Positions 1-5,675 of a stretch of DNA of 9,213 bases are shown piece after piece. The position numbers were made by a program, and so were the translations under genes. The notes beneath the pieces were generated by a model. The model was not told where the DNA came from and did no database searches. It saw nothing but the letters and a program-made list of their open reading frames with translations. Within the stretch, counting starts at the first letter, position 1; every line of letters starts with the position of its first letter. The DNA is from Halovenus sp. Lineage in GTDB: Archaea; Halobacteriota; Halobacteria; Halobacteriales; Haloarculaceae. The DNA lies in assembly GCA_028274925.1 (NCBI GenBank), contig JAQCNR010000462.1, positions 1 through 9,213 on the forward strand, given 5' to 3'.

Positions 1-17
1 GCACGTGCTCGAATACG

Positions 18-34
18 CAGAACAGCCAGTTCTG
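18..34 (-). terminator. Small hairpin after the acetyltransferase gene
   Basis: CAGAAC (18-23) and GTTCTG (29-34) form a perfect 6-bp stem with a 5-nt loop, about 10 nt past the stop codon of the minus-strand acetyltransferase gene. No T-run follows on the minus strand, so a role in transcript ending is only a guess. It could equally be chance or part of a feature continuing beyond the left edge. Confidence 0.2.
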
Positions 35-43
35 TCGGTTTGA

Positions 44-565
44 TCAGGCCAACCGTAGCGACATCATTCGCTCGAAGCGCTCGTTGTCCCACGCCTCGAA
101 GCCAATCTTTTCGTAGAGGTTGACCGCCGGTTTGTTCCAGCGCTCGACAGAGAGCCAGACCCGCTCGATTCCTTCCTCGGCGGCACCGCCCAGTGCCGTC
201 TCCACCAGTGCGGTCCCGATCGACGCACCCTGGTAGGGCTGGAGAACGAAAATCGCGAGTTCGTAGGCACCCTCGTCGTCACCGACGAGCATTACGTGGC
301 CGACAGCGCTGTCTTCGTGCCAGGCGATGACGTTCAGTTCTTCCGCGGTCATGACGGCGTCAAGCCAGTCCCGGATGTCTGGCTCTCTTGCCGGGGGAAT
401 CCCCTGTGCCCGGTCCTCGGAGTCGAAATTGAGATACATCTCGACGAGCGCCTCAGTATCGCCATCGGCCTGCCTGAGTTCGATTTCGCGGCCCTCTTTG
501 TCGGTAATCGTGCGGGGCGGGACCGGGAAGCCGTCAACAGGTTCGTTTGGGTATTCCACGCTCAT
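44..565 (-). CDS. GNAT family N-acetyltransferase
   Basis: A 173-residue protein of the Gcn5-related N-acetyltransferase fold, which moves an acetyl group from acetyl-CoA to an amine; the substrate cannot be read from sequence. The acetyl-CoA pyrophosphate loop (motif A) is at residues 107-120 (VLQPYQGASIGTAL, of the Q/R-x-x-G-x-G/A type). Motif B is at 144-156, with Asn144, Tyr151 and the closing Gly155-Phe156, the usual N-x-x-A-x-x-L-Y-x-x-x-G-F pattern. About 25 residues precede the domain. The ATG overlaps the TGA of the upstream stress-protein gene as ATGA, so the two are probably co-transcribed and translationally coupled. That overlap also fixes the start. Family is secure; the role is unknown, though the acetylation target could be a protein such as its neighbour. 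Confidence 0.93.
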   Translation of the reverse strand: MSVEYPNEPVDGFPVPPRTITDKEGREIELRQADGDTEALVEMYLNFDSEDRAQGIPPAREPDIRDWLDAVMTAEELNVIAWHEDSAVGHVMLVGDDEGAYELAIFVLQPYQGASIGTALVETALGGAAEEGIERVWLSVERWNKPAVNLYEKIGFEAWDNERFERMMSLRLA

Positions 566-921
566 CTGATGAGTTTCACCGTCGTTCGGGAGTTCATGAG
601 TACGAATTCGTGAACGTCGTCGAGTTTGATCTTCCCCAGTGGACTTCGGTGCCCGCCTGAGAGAACAATCTGGTCGAGCTCTTCGCGCTCGGCGAGTTCG
701 ACCAATCGACTTCCGGGGTCCGATTCGATACGCTCGATTGTACAGTCGACGCCGAGTGTCTCAATGCGGTCGCGGACGGCTGACACTGTCTCGTCGAGTG
801 AGCCGTCGGCCGCATAGATGGCGACGGTCAGTTCGTCGCCGGTCTGCTTGGCGCGTTCGACTGTCGATTCTAGCGCCTTGATGCCGTGGGTGGTATCTTT
901 GATCCCGACGAGGATACGCAT
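562..921 (-). CDS. Universal stress protein (UspA family), short form
   Basis: A 119-residue single-domain UspA-fold protein. It begins MRILVGIKD, the usual first beta strand, and ends in the typical strand-loop-helix-strand (LSGGHRSPLGKIKL, then EFVLMNSRTTVKLIR). It is shorter than the usual 140-150 residues. In ATP-binding members the loop reads G-x2-G-x9-G(S/T). Here the first part is GGHRS (89-93), and the place expected for the closing Gly-Ser/Thr is Asp101-Asp102, so canonical ATP binding is doubtful. The reading frame is open far upstream, but the ATG at 921 is right because a TATA-like box lies about 25 nt before it. It is the first gene of a two-gene operon with the acetyltransferase. 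Confidence 0.9.
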   Translation of the reverse strand: MRILVGIKDTTHGIKALESTVERAKQTGDELTVAIYAADGSLDETVSAVRDRIETLGVDCTIERIESDPGSRLVELAEREELDQIVLSGGHRSPLGKIKLDDVHEFVLMNSRTTVKLIR

Positions 922-940
922 ACCTGAATCGTCGGCCGCC

Positions 941-950
941 GTATATAAAA
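941..950 (-). promoter_or_regulatory. TATA box of the stress-protein/acetyltransferase operon
   Basis: On the minus strand this reads TTTTATATAC, centred about 25 nt before the ATG at 921. That fits an archaeal TATA box driving a leaderless or nearly leaderless transcript. The same bases read TATATAAA on the plus strand, so a plus transcript with a leader of about 40 nt for the gene at 1012 is also possible. Confidence 0.6.
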
Positions 951-982
951 GCACAGCGACGCCTCTGCACAGAGCACGTACG

Positions 983-990
983 TTTTTTAC
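983..990 (+). promoter_or_regulatory. AT-rich box upstream of the gene at 1012
   Basis: TTTTTTAC is centred about 26 nt before the ATG at 1012, in a GC-rich surround. The spacing suits a haloarchaeal TATA box with leaderless translation. Confidence 0.5.
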
Positions 991-1011
991 CACGGCGACC
1001 CAGCCTCGGGT

Positions 1012-1692
1012 ATGCCAACGAACGCAGGCGACGACGCCGACGCAAACGCCGAGGGCGAGGAGGCCGACTCGAGCAAGAGTCCCGAAAGCCCGACACCAGA
1101 CGCCGAGGAGTTCGTCAGCGACGAGGAATCGACAGAGTCGGAGACTACCCCGGAGCCGGACGTCCCCGAGGATGTGCAGGCCTACACCAAGTTCTCGAAA
1201 ATCGACGGAAGCACCTACGACCGGGCGAACGAGTTTCTCCGCGAGCGCACCTACATTACGGCCCGCGAGTGGGCGATTGCCCGGCTCTGTGCAGACTTCC
1301 GGACCGAGACTGGTGTCGAGATGACCAAAATCGGCGAAAATCTCCCGCGTCTCATCCCGTTTATGACCGACACGTACAGCCCACAGGCCGTCAATCAGGC
1401 CCGGCACTCTTTCGAGGAGAAGGTCCGCAAATCTGGCGCAACCTTCCTCTACGGCGCGATGTCTGAATTTTTCACCGCAGAAGAACTGGACGACGTGATG
1501 TACGAGGCCACCGAGGTAGCGAAGTTCCTGCTGGAAGTCGAAGGCGTCAATCTCTCTGTCGAGGAGGAACTCGAAGCCGAGGACAGGATTACCGAGGTGA
1601 TGCGGGACGTGCGCCAGCACAGCGTCGAACTGAGACACGACGACGTCTGCTGCCCAGAGTGTGGCCACGAGTTCGACGCCAGCGACAAGTGA
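1012..1692 (+). CDS. Haloarchaeal protein of unknown function (DUF5806-like)
   Basis: A 226-residue protein that I believe belongs to the haloarchaea-specific DUF5806 group; the assignment is from memory of the core. Residues 1-56 are a Glu/Asp/Ser/Pro/Thr-rich, probably disordered acidic tail. Residues 57-205 form a mainly helical core that begins with a well-ordered block (YTKFSKIDGSTYDRANEFL) and contains a winged-helix-like stretch around 81-134. The C-terminus has a CPxCG knuckle (Cys214, Cys217, with Cys213 and His219 adjacent), a half zinc site that might bind metal alone or by dimerisation. No enzyme motif or signal peptide is visible. A nucleic-acid-binding role is conceivable but unproven. 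The start is supported by an AT-rich box 26 nt upstream. Confidence 0.88.
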   Translation: MPTNAGDDADANAEGEEADSSKSPESPTPDAEEFVSDEESTESETTPEPDVPEDVQAYTKFSKIDGSTYDRANEFLRERTYITAREWAIARLCADFRTETGVEMTKIGENLPRLIPFMTDTYSPQAVNQARHSFEEKVRKSGATFLYGAMSEFFTAEELDDVMYEATEVAKFLLEVEGVNLSVEEELEAEDRITEVMRDVRQHSVELRHDDVCCPECGHEFDASDK

Positions 1693-1696
1693 GACC

Positions 1697-1708
1697 AAAA
1701 ATACTACT
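1697..1708 (+). promoter_or_regulatory. AT-rich box upstream of the small membrane protein
   Basis: AAAAATACTACT is centred about 30 nt before the ATG at 1733 and lies just after the previous stop codon. It supports the shorter start for the membrane protein and a separate transcript. Confidence 0.45.
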
Positions 1709-1732
1709 TTGCTGTCACTACCAGTCAGCCGT

Positions 1733-1933
1733 ATGACCGAGCGTGGCTTTCCGACAACTTGGCGGGACCCAGATTATCTTGCGGCAATCGCCGGGACAGT
1801 GTCGACGGCTGGGCTGTTCTACTACAGTGCCGTGGTGAGTTCCGCACCCTCGTCGGAGACGATTGGATTCGTGTTGCTGTGGGTGTTCGGTCCGGCAATC
1901 GCAGTCTACTGGAGCGCACAGCGAGCCCTGTAG
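1733..1933 (+). CDS. Small two-helix membrane protein, function unknown
   Basis: A 66-residue protein with two predicted membrane helices, about residues 15-37 and 43-62, joined by a short Ser/Pro/Glu turn. The N-terminus (MTERGFPTTWRDPDY) is hydrophilic. The frame stays open back to 1661 inside the preceding gene, but the added residues are a Ser/Thr-rich out-of-frame stretch of that gene. The ATG at 1733, with an AT-rich box about 30 nt upstream, is the better start. I do not recognise a family. Its stop codon (1931-1933) directly abuts the stop of the convergent phosphatase gene. Confidence 0.72.
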   Translation: MTERGFPTTWRDPDYLAAIAGTVSTAGLFYYSAVVSSAPSSETIGFVLLWVFGPAIAVYWSAQRAL

Positions 1934-2491
1934 TCAGAGTCGGTCGGAGACGTACTGGAAGTCGACACCGGCGCGGTCAGCGGCAATCTCGTCAGTTTCA
2001 GAATCACCGATAAACAGTGTCGAGGTTGGCGAGCCATCGAGTAACTCGATTGTATGTAGGAGTGGCTCTGGATTCGGCTTGTAGGAGTCGATGGTATCGC
2101 GTCCGACGATAGCCTGAACATGGCTATCGAGTCCGTGCATCTCGAGTGCGATTCGACAGGCAGCCTCGCAGTTGAGCGAACAGACTCCGACAGGGACATC
2201 CAGTGGGAGTTCGTCGGCGAGGGCCAGTCGTTCAGAGCGGCGCGCCCCCTCGCGTTCGTGTTCCTGAATCGCGTCTTCGACAGTGCGCTGGAGAGGGCCA
2301 CCGTGGGCGTGCTCGAACAGTTCCCAGAGGTCCATCTCCGCGACAGCCACCTCACGAGCACGTAGTTTCGAGGCCACGTCGTCACGGACCTGTCCCCAGT
2401 CGACGACAAGTCGGGCGAGCGTTCCGTCAAGGTCGTAGACGACTGCCTCGTACTCCGCTGTCACGGCTGGCCGTAAGGCTAGCCCAATCAT
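1934..2491 (-). CDS. HAD superfamily hydrolase, phosphoglycolate phosphatase-like
   Basis: A 185-residue HAD (haloacid dehalogenase) fold phosphohydrolase, in which an Asp nucleophile removes phosphate from a small metabolite. All four motifs are present: I, YDLDGTL with Asp20 (nucleophile) and Asp22 (acid/base); II, Ser105 in GVCSLNC; III, Lys138 in SYKPNPEP; IV, IGDSETDE with Asp163 and Asp167 for Mg2+. The helical segment between motifs I and II (about 30-95) is a C1 cap, as in phosphoglycolate phosphatase and beta-phosphoglucomutase relatives. Substrate is not predictable. The frame extends to a GTG at 2506, but the ATG at 2491 suits the upstream TATA-like box better (about 32 nt versus 17 nt). 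The gene is divergent from the dehydrogenase gene at 2551. Confidence 0.9.
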   Translation of the reverse strand: MIGLALRPAVTAEYEAVVYDLDGTLARLVVDWGQVRDDVASKLRAREVAVAEMDLWELFEHAHGGPLQRTVEDAIQEHEREGARRSERLALADELPLDVPVGVCSLNCEAACRIALEMHGLDSHVQAIVGRDTIDSYKPNPEPLLHTIELLDGSPTSTLFIGDSETDEIAADRAGVDFQYVSDRL

Positions 2492-2518
2492 AGGGGCTTC
2501 GGTCACGAATACGGGCAG

Positions 2519-2527
2519 TCTTATTAG
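2519..2527. promoter_or_regulatory. Shared divergent promoter element between phosphatase and dehydrogenase
   Basis: TCTTATTAG on the plus strand (CTAATAAGA on the minus) is the only AT-rich patch in the 59 bp between the two divergent starts. It is about 27 nt from the dehydrogenase ATG at 2551 and about 32 nt from the phosphatase ATG at 2491. It could therefore serve as the TATA box for either direction. Confidence 0.5.
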
Positions 2528-2550
2528 GGCGGCCGTCGAACCAGCGGGAG

Positions 2551-3420
2551 ATGGGTATCGACAAGCCAGATCTTTCAGACAGCACAGCTTTCATCACAGG
2601 CACGACCCGCGGCATCGGCAAGTCCATCGCACTGGACCTCGCCGAGCAGGGATGTAACATCGTCTCGACCGGGAAAACCAGCGAGAACGACGACTACAAA
2701 GAGGAGAAAAACCTCGAAGGCTCAATCGAGCAGACCGCTCGGGAAGCCGAAGAACACGGCGTCGAGGCCCTGCCAATCAAACTCAATGTCCGCGAAGAGG
2801 AAAACGTCGAGTCCGCCGTCGAAGAGGCTATCGACCACTTCGGCGAGATCAACATCGTCATCAACAACGCCAGCGCGATTCAGCCAGAAAAGATCGAAGA
2901 CCTGCCGCCGAACCGCTTCGACCTGCTGAACGACGTCAACGTCCGTGGCACCTATCTCACCTGCCACTACTTCGTCGACCATCTCAAGAGCATCGAGGAC
3001 AAGGACACGTGGGTGCTGACGAATGCGCCGCCGATCAAGACCGACCGCGCACCGGGCAGTGGGCCCTACACGTGGTCGAAACTCGGCATGACCTTCATGA
3101 CGCTCTCGCTTGCTGGCGAGTTGAGCAACTTCGACATCGGCTGTAACGCCTTCTGGCCCGCAACGGCGATCGATACGCGCGCGACTCGGTACTTCGGAAT
3201 GGGGACCGAAGACGACTGGCGAACGCCACAGATTGTCTCCGACACAGTGCTCGAAATCCTGAACCGCGACCCTGCCGAGTTCACCGGCAACGCCGTCTAC
3301 GACGAAGAACTGCTCTGGGAGGCCGGCATTACGGACTTCTCGGAGTACAATCTCACCGAGGGTGACCCGGCACCGATGTCCGCACAGATGACCAACCCGG
3401 ACTACGAGAGTCCGGAGTAA
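2551..3420 (+). CDS. Short-chain dehydrogenase/reductase, HSDL2-like
   Basis: A 289-residue Rossmann-fold NAD(P)-dependent oxidoreductase. The dinucleotide-binding loop TGTTRGIG is at 16-23, NNAS at 105-108, the structural Asn130 follows, and the active-site YxxxK is Tyr173-Lys177. Several blocks recall the HSDL2 group of SDRs (hydroxysteroid dehydrogenase-like 2), especially NNASAI, NVRGTY, APP (159-161) and FWPATAIDT (201-209). The animal protein adds an SCP2 sterol-carrier domain that is absent here. At the classical catalytic-Ser position this protein has Ala159-Pro160. As far as I recall, HSDL2 proteins read Ser-Pro-Pro there, so the Ser-to-Ala change deserves notice. Substrate is unknown, perhaps an acyl or lipid-like compound. 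Residues 211-289 form an acidic C-terminal extension. Confidence 0.9.
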   Translation: MGIDKPDLSDSTAFITGTTRGIGKSIALDLAEQGCNIVSTGKTSENDDYKEEKNLEGSIEQTAREAEEHGVEALPIKLNVREEENVESAVEEAIDHFGEINIVINNASAIQPEKIEDLPPNRFDLLNDVNVRGTYLTCHYFVDHLKSIEDKDTWVLTNAPPIKTDRAPGSGPYTWSKLGMTFMTLSLAGELSNFDIGCNAFWPATAIDTRATRYFGMGTEDDWRTPQIVSDTVLEILNRDPAEFTGNAVYDEELLWEAGITDFSEYNLTEGDPAPMSAQMTNPDYESPE

Positions 3421-3436
3421 GGGGCAATTCCCCCAG

Positions 3437-3443
3437 GTTTATT
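3437..3443 (+). promoter_or_regulatory. TATA-like box upstream of the gene at 3470
   Basis: GTTTATT lies about 30 nt before the ATG at 3470, within the 49-nt gap after the dehydrogenase gene. It suggests that the small gene has its own transcript. Confidence 0.45.
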
Positions 3444-3469
3444 CTGTTCGATAGCTAGCACTCAGACAA

Positions 3470-3790
3470 ATGGCAGCACGGCCACCATCGAACGATCTGG
3501 ACGACGAACCGGAGACCGTCGAGTTCGGAATCGTCGCGCTGGAGGCGCGTGTCGACGAGCGCGACGTCTCGTTCCCGGTATCGGTATCGGAACTGAAAGC
3601 AGCCCACGGCGACGTGGAACTCGCCGTCGACCCGTCGGGCAAGAAGATGCGGCTTGACGATGCGATTGAGGCCTGCGAGACGGACCACTTTGCGTCTCGA
3701 CAGGAACTGCTCAACGCCATGCACCCAGTCTTCGAGCAACGACGCTCGTCTGGACTTATCGACCGGCTTCGCGCGTTGCTCCCGTTGTAG
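3470..3790 (+). CDS. Small acidic haloarchaeal protein, function unknown
   Basis: A 106-residue acidic soluble protein with no signal peptide or membrane helix. After a disordered N-terminus (1-15) it has a beta/alpha core: VSFPVSVSELKAAHGDVEL (33-51), a short turn with GKKM, and a helical half (62-104) ending in a basic-hydrophobic helix (LIDRLRALLPL). The pattern of a short strand with Phe-Pro followed by a helix recalls haloarchaeal DUF5789-type small proteins, but I am not sure of this family. Its TAG (3788-3790) touches the stop codon of the convergent aglJ-like gene. No function can be assigned. Confidence 0.75.
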   Translation: MAARPPSNDLDDEPETVEFGIVALEARVDERDVSFPVSVSELKAAHGDVELAVDPSGKKMRLDDAIEACETDHFASRQELLNAMHPVFEQRRSSGLIDRLRALLPL

Positions 3791-4807
3791 CTACTCCGAC
3801 TCCTCTGCAACCGGCACGGTCTCCTCGGCGTCGACAGCGCCTGCCGGACCGTCCGGCTCTGGGTCGGACTCATCGCTATTCAACTCCTCAATTCTGCGCT
3901 CGATGCGCTGGAACTGCTGGCGCTGCTGGCGATTTGCCGTGACGATCAGGTCAGACAGCACGCCGAACATGACCAGTTGCAGGCCAAAGAGGATAGCAAC
4001 GCCGCTGGCCAGCGCAATCACCTCTCGGGAGATGCCATACACAACCCAGGAGAACGCGACGAAGCCTGCGAGGACGAACCCCACGAGGCCGCTGAGGAAG
4101 CCAACACTGCCGAAGTAGAAGATCGGATTGTTCTTTTTCGCCAGTCGGTACAGCGTTATCAGGATGTTGCCGCCGTCGCGGAACGGCCGGAGATTCGTCT
4201 CTGACCCTTCAGGACGTGGCTCGTAGGTGACCGGGATAACTGTCGTGACGATGTCGTGGCGAACACACTCGACGGCGAGTTCGGTTTCGATACCGAAGCC
4301 GTCGGCCGACAGCGACAGTCGCTCGAAGGAGTCGGTGGTGAACGCGCGGTAGCCACTGAGAATGTCCTGCAGGTCCCGACCGTGGACGACGCCGAACACG
4401 CGGTTGATGATGCGGTTGCCACCCTGATTCAACCGGCTCATAGCGCCTGGTTGCATGTCGGCGAAGCGGTCGCCGATAACGTGGTCAGCCACCCCATCGA
4501 AGAGTGGTTCGACCAGTCGGTCGGCCTGCTCTGGGCGGTATGTCGCGTCACCGTCGATCATGAGCACGTACGGTGCCTCGACCAGTCCGACCCCCTCCCG
4601 GACGGCCTGTCCCTTTCCGTCGCCGCTCTGCTGGACAACGCGTGCGCCGGCGTCGGTGGCGACTTCCTGTGTCCCGTCTGTCGATCCGCCGTCGATGACG
4701 AGAATATTCTCGTAGCCGACCGCTCTGAACCGCTCGATCACGTCACCAACTGCTGTGGCCTCGTTGTACGTCGGGATGAGGACACAGACCTGCTTTCGGT
4801 CGACCAT
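3791..4807 (-). CDS. aglJ: Dolichyl-phosphate glycosyltransferase AglJ (S-layer N-glycosylation)
   Basis: A 338-residue GT2-family glycosyltransferase closely resembling haloarchaeal AglJ, which in Haloferax adds the first sugar to dolichol phosphate on the cytoplasmic face of the membrane for S-layer N-glycosylation. The nucleotide-sugar fold spans about 6-200, with IPTYNEA at the N-terminus, DGGSTDG (39-45), the metal-binding DGD (85-87), and a highly AglJ-like run from GDRFADMQPGA to LSGYRAF and ETNLRPFRDGGN. Two membrane helices follow at about 232-257 and 263-288. A possible coiled coil (290-310) and a Glu/Asp/Pro-rich tail end the protein. The frame is open upstream to 4912, but the fold begins at the ATG at 4807, and the extra residues look non-haloarchaeal (basic, Cys/Tyr-rich). 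No other agl gene lies nearby. Confidence 0.9.
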   Translation of the reverse strand: MVDRKQVCVLIPTYNEATAVGDVIERFRAVGYENILVIDGGSTDGTQEVATDAGARVVQQSGDGKGQAVREGVGLVEAPYVLMIDGDATYRPEQADRLVEPLFDGVADHVIGDRFADMQPGAMSRLNQGGNRIINRVFGVVHGRDLQDILSGYRAFTTDSFERLSLSADGFGIETELAVECVRHDIVTTVIPVTYEPRPEGSETNLRPFRDGGNILITLYRLAKKNNPIFYFGSVGFLSGLVGFVLAGFVAFSWVVYGISREVIALASGVAILFGLQLVMFGVLSDLIVTANRQQRQQFQRIERRIEELNSDESDPEPDGPAGAVDAEETVPVAEESE

Positions 4808-4826
4808 ACTCACAGTTGATGACTTA

Positions 4827-4837
4827 CACAAAAAAAC
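4827..4837 (-). promoter_or_regulatory. AT-rich box upstream of aglJ
   Basis: The minus strand has a run of seven T followed by GTGT, centred about 25 nt before the ATG at 4807. The spacing suits a haloarchaeal promoter, though the sequence is a poor TATA match. Confidence 0.35.
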
Positions 4838-4920
4838 GTACGGCTCTGCTGAAACCCTCAACCGGTGATATGTTCTCAGCGTCCTGCTGAATACAGGGCG
4901 CAAGTCTTGCACGGTAGCAT
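4838..4920. other. Possible insertion-sequence scar upstream of aglJ
   Basis: This stretch contains CTGCTGAA twice (4846-4853 and 4884-4891), a GCAAG-T-CTTGC palindrome (4900-4910), and TCTTGCACGG (4905-4914), which recurs in the inverted repeats at 5491-5500 and, on the minus strand, at 5653-5662. From memory, haloarchaeal insertion sequences often have ends resembling the GAAACCCTC / GAGGGTTTC seen here, but I cannot confirm this. It encodes no convincing protein. Confidence 0.25.
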
Positions 4921-4994
4921 CCCAGCAGACCGAGCAGAGCAGCCATCAAGTATACTACTACTCTGGCGACACAGTTGTCTCTCAGCCTTCCCCT

Positions 4995-5020
4995 TTTTTG
5001 CTAGTGGCAAAAATGTATAT
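4995..5020 (+). promoter_or_regulatory. Cupin-gene promoter with an adjoining dyad operator candidate
   Basis: TTTTTGC (4995-5001) and GCAAAAA (5007-5013) form a perfect 7-bp inverted repeat with a 5-nt spacer. A TATA-like GTATAT (5015-5020) follows at once, centred about 26 nt before the GTG start at 5043. The dyad occupies the place of the TFB-recognition element, where a bound regulator would block or recruit TFB. The regulator is not in the window. Confidence 0.5.
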
Positions 5021-5042
5021 GCAATGAAACGATAGAAAGGGT

Positions 5043-5372
5043 GTGAATCAAATTAACGTGGCTGACGTAGCGGACCAGTTGGTTGAGGACGGAGAGATGG
5101 AAACCGAACTGATGCGTGAGGTCTCGTTCAGTCTCCAAGTGATGCAGTTCGAGCCGGGTGACGAGGATCCGATGCACGCTCACGCTGAAGAAGAAATTTA
5201 CCTCATTAACACGGGCGAAGCGACACTCGTGACCGAAGACGAGTCAGTAGAGGTTGCCTCGGGTGATGTTATCCATCTCGGGTCTGGGACAGACCACCAA
5301 TTTACCGACTTCGACGACGAGTTCATCGTCACGGTGATATACGCGCCCGCTGAGGGCTCTCAAGCGGTATAA
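5043..5372 (+). CDS. Small single-domain cupin protein
   Basis: A 109-residue cupin (a metal-binding beta-barrel fold; relatives include small oxygenases, isomerases and ligand-sensing proteins). Cupin motif 1 is at 39-58: Gly39, His45, His47, Glu51, Gly58, the standard G-x5-H-x-H-x3-E-x6-G. Motif 2 is at 74-85 (GDVIHLGSGTDH), supplying the fourth ligand, His85; the usual Pro before the Gly is replaced by Gly-Ser. The first 30 residues are a hydrophilic arm. It starts with GTG, chosen because the TATA-like box lies about 26 nt upstream, as expected for leaderless translation. It stands alone between gene-free stretches, so its pathway cannot be inferred. Confidence 0.87.
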   Translation: MNQINVADVADQLVEDGEMETELMREVSFSLQVMQFEPGDEDPMHAHAEEEIYLINTGEATLVTEDESVEVASGDVIHLGSGTDHQFTDFDDEFIVTVIYAPAEGSQAV

Positions 5373-5423
5373 GAATCGATTGACCTCGCAGCAGAGAGGT
5401 ACTGCCTAACGCTTCCGCCCTGA

Positions 5424-5438
5424 GCCGTCTCGGACGGC
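5424..5438 (+). terminator. GC-rich hairpin downstream of the cupin gene
   Basis: GCCGTC-TCG-GACGGC is a perfect 6-bp stem with a 3-nt loop, 51 nt past the cupin stop. A second dyad, GGTTCG (5440-5445) with CGAACC (5456-5461), follows at once. No T-run follows, so transcript termination is only a possibility; RNA stabilisation is another. Confidence 0.3.
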
Positions 5439-5473
5439 CGGTTCGACTCATCTGACGAACCAACTCCGGTTAC

Positions 5474-5675
5474 TGCATACACCCTCTCTATCTTGCACGG
5501 CAATTCTGACGGTTTCCTGATAAAACGTACATTTCGGCCACTCTTTAGCCTGTACTGGGCGATGTACGTCCTATCGGACAAGTCGTGACTCACTCAGTAT
5601 CGATGCTTATTGACTATTGAGATTCGCATCAGTCTTAGATGAGGGTCGAGTGCCGTGCAAGATACAGGGTGTGCA
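5474..5675. mobile_element. MITE-like segment bounded by inverted repeats
   Basis: Left repeat 5474-5502 and right repeat 5651-5675 are inverted copies: a perfect 14-bp core (TATCTTGCACGGCA at 5489-5502, its complement at 5651-5664), followed outward by similar ACACCCT and TGCA segments with a few indels. The segment is about 202 bp long and has no coding capacity. Inside is another perfect 8-bp inverted repeat, ACGTACAT (5525-5532) and ATGTACGT (5562-5569). I could not see a clear target-site duplication. A non-autonomous or decayed insertion sequence is the best guess; a regulatory RNA region is possible. Confidence 0.35.

Noticed and set aside
922..1698. Long minus-strand open frame upstream of the stress protein
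   Set aside because: It is the antisense of the gene at 1012, and the stress-protein fold and promoter both point to the start at 921.
3421..3433. GGGGCAATTCCCC as a hairpin terminator
   Set aside because: Only a 4-bp stem with a short loop, and no T-run follows directly.
4808..4912. N-terminal extension of the glycosyltransferase
   Set aside because: The added residues are basic and Cys/Tyr-rich, precede the normal start of the GT2 fold, and lie over the promoter region.
5440..5461. tRNA T-arm-like GGTTCGACTC
   Set aside because: The bases flanking the loop do not form a T-stem, and no acceptor, D-arm or anticodon arm is visible.
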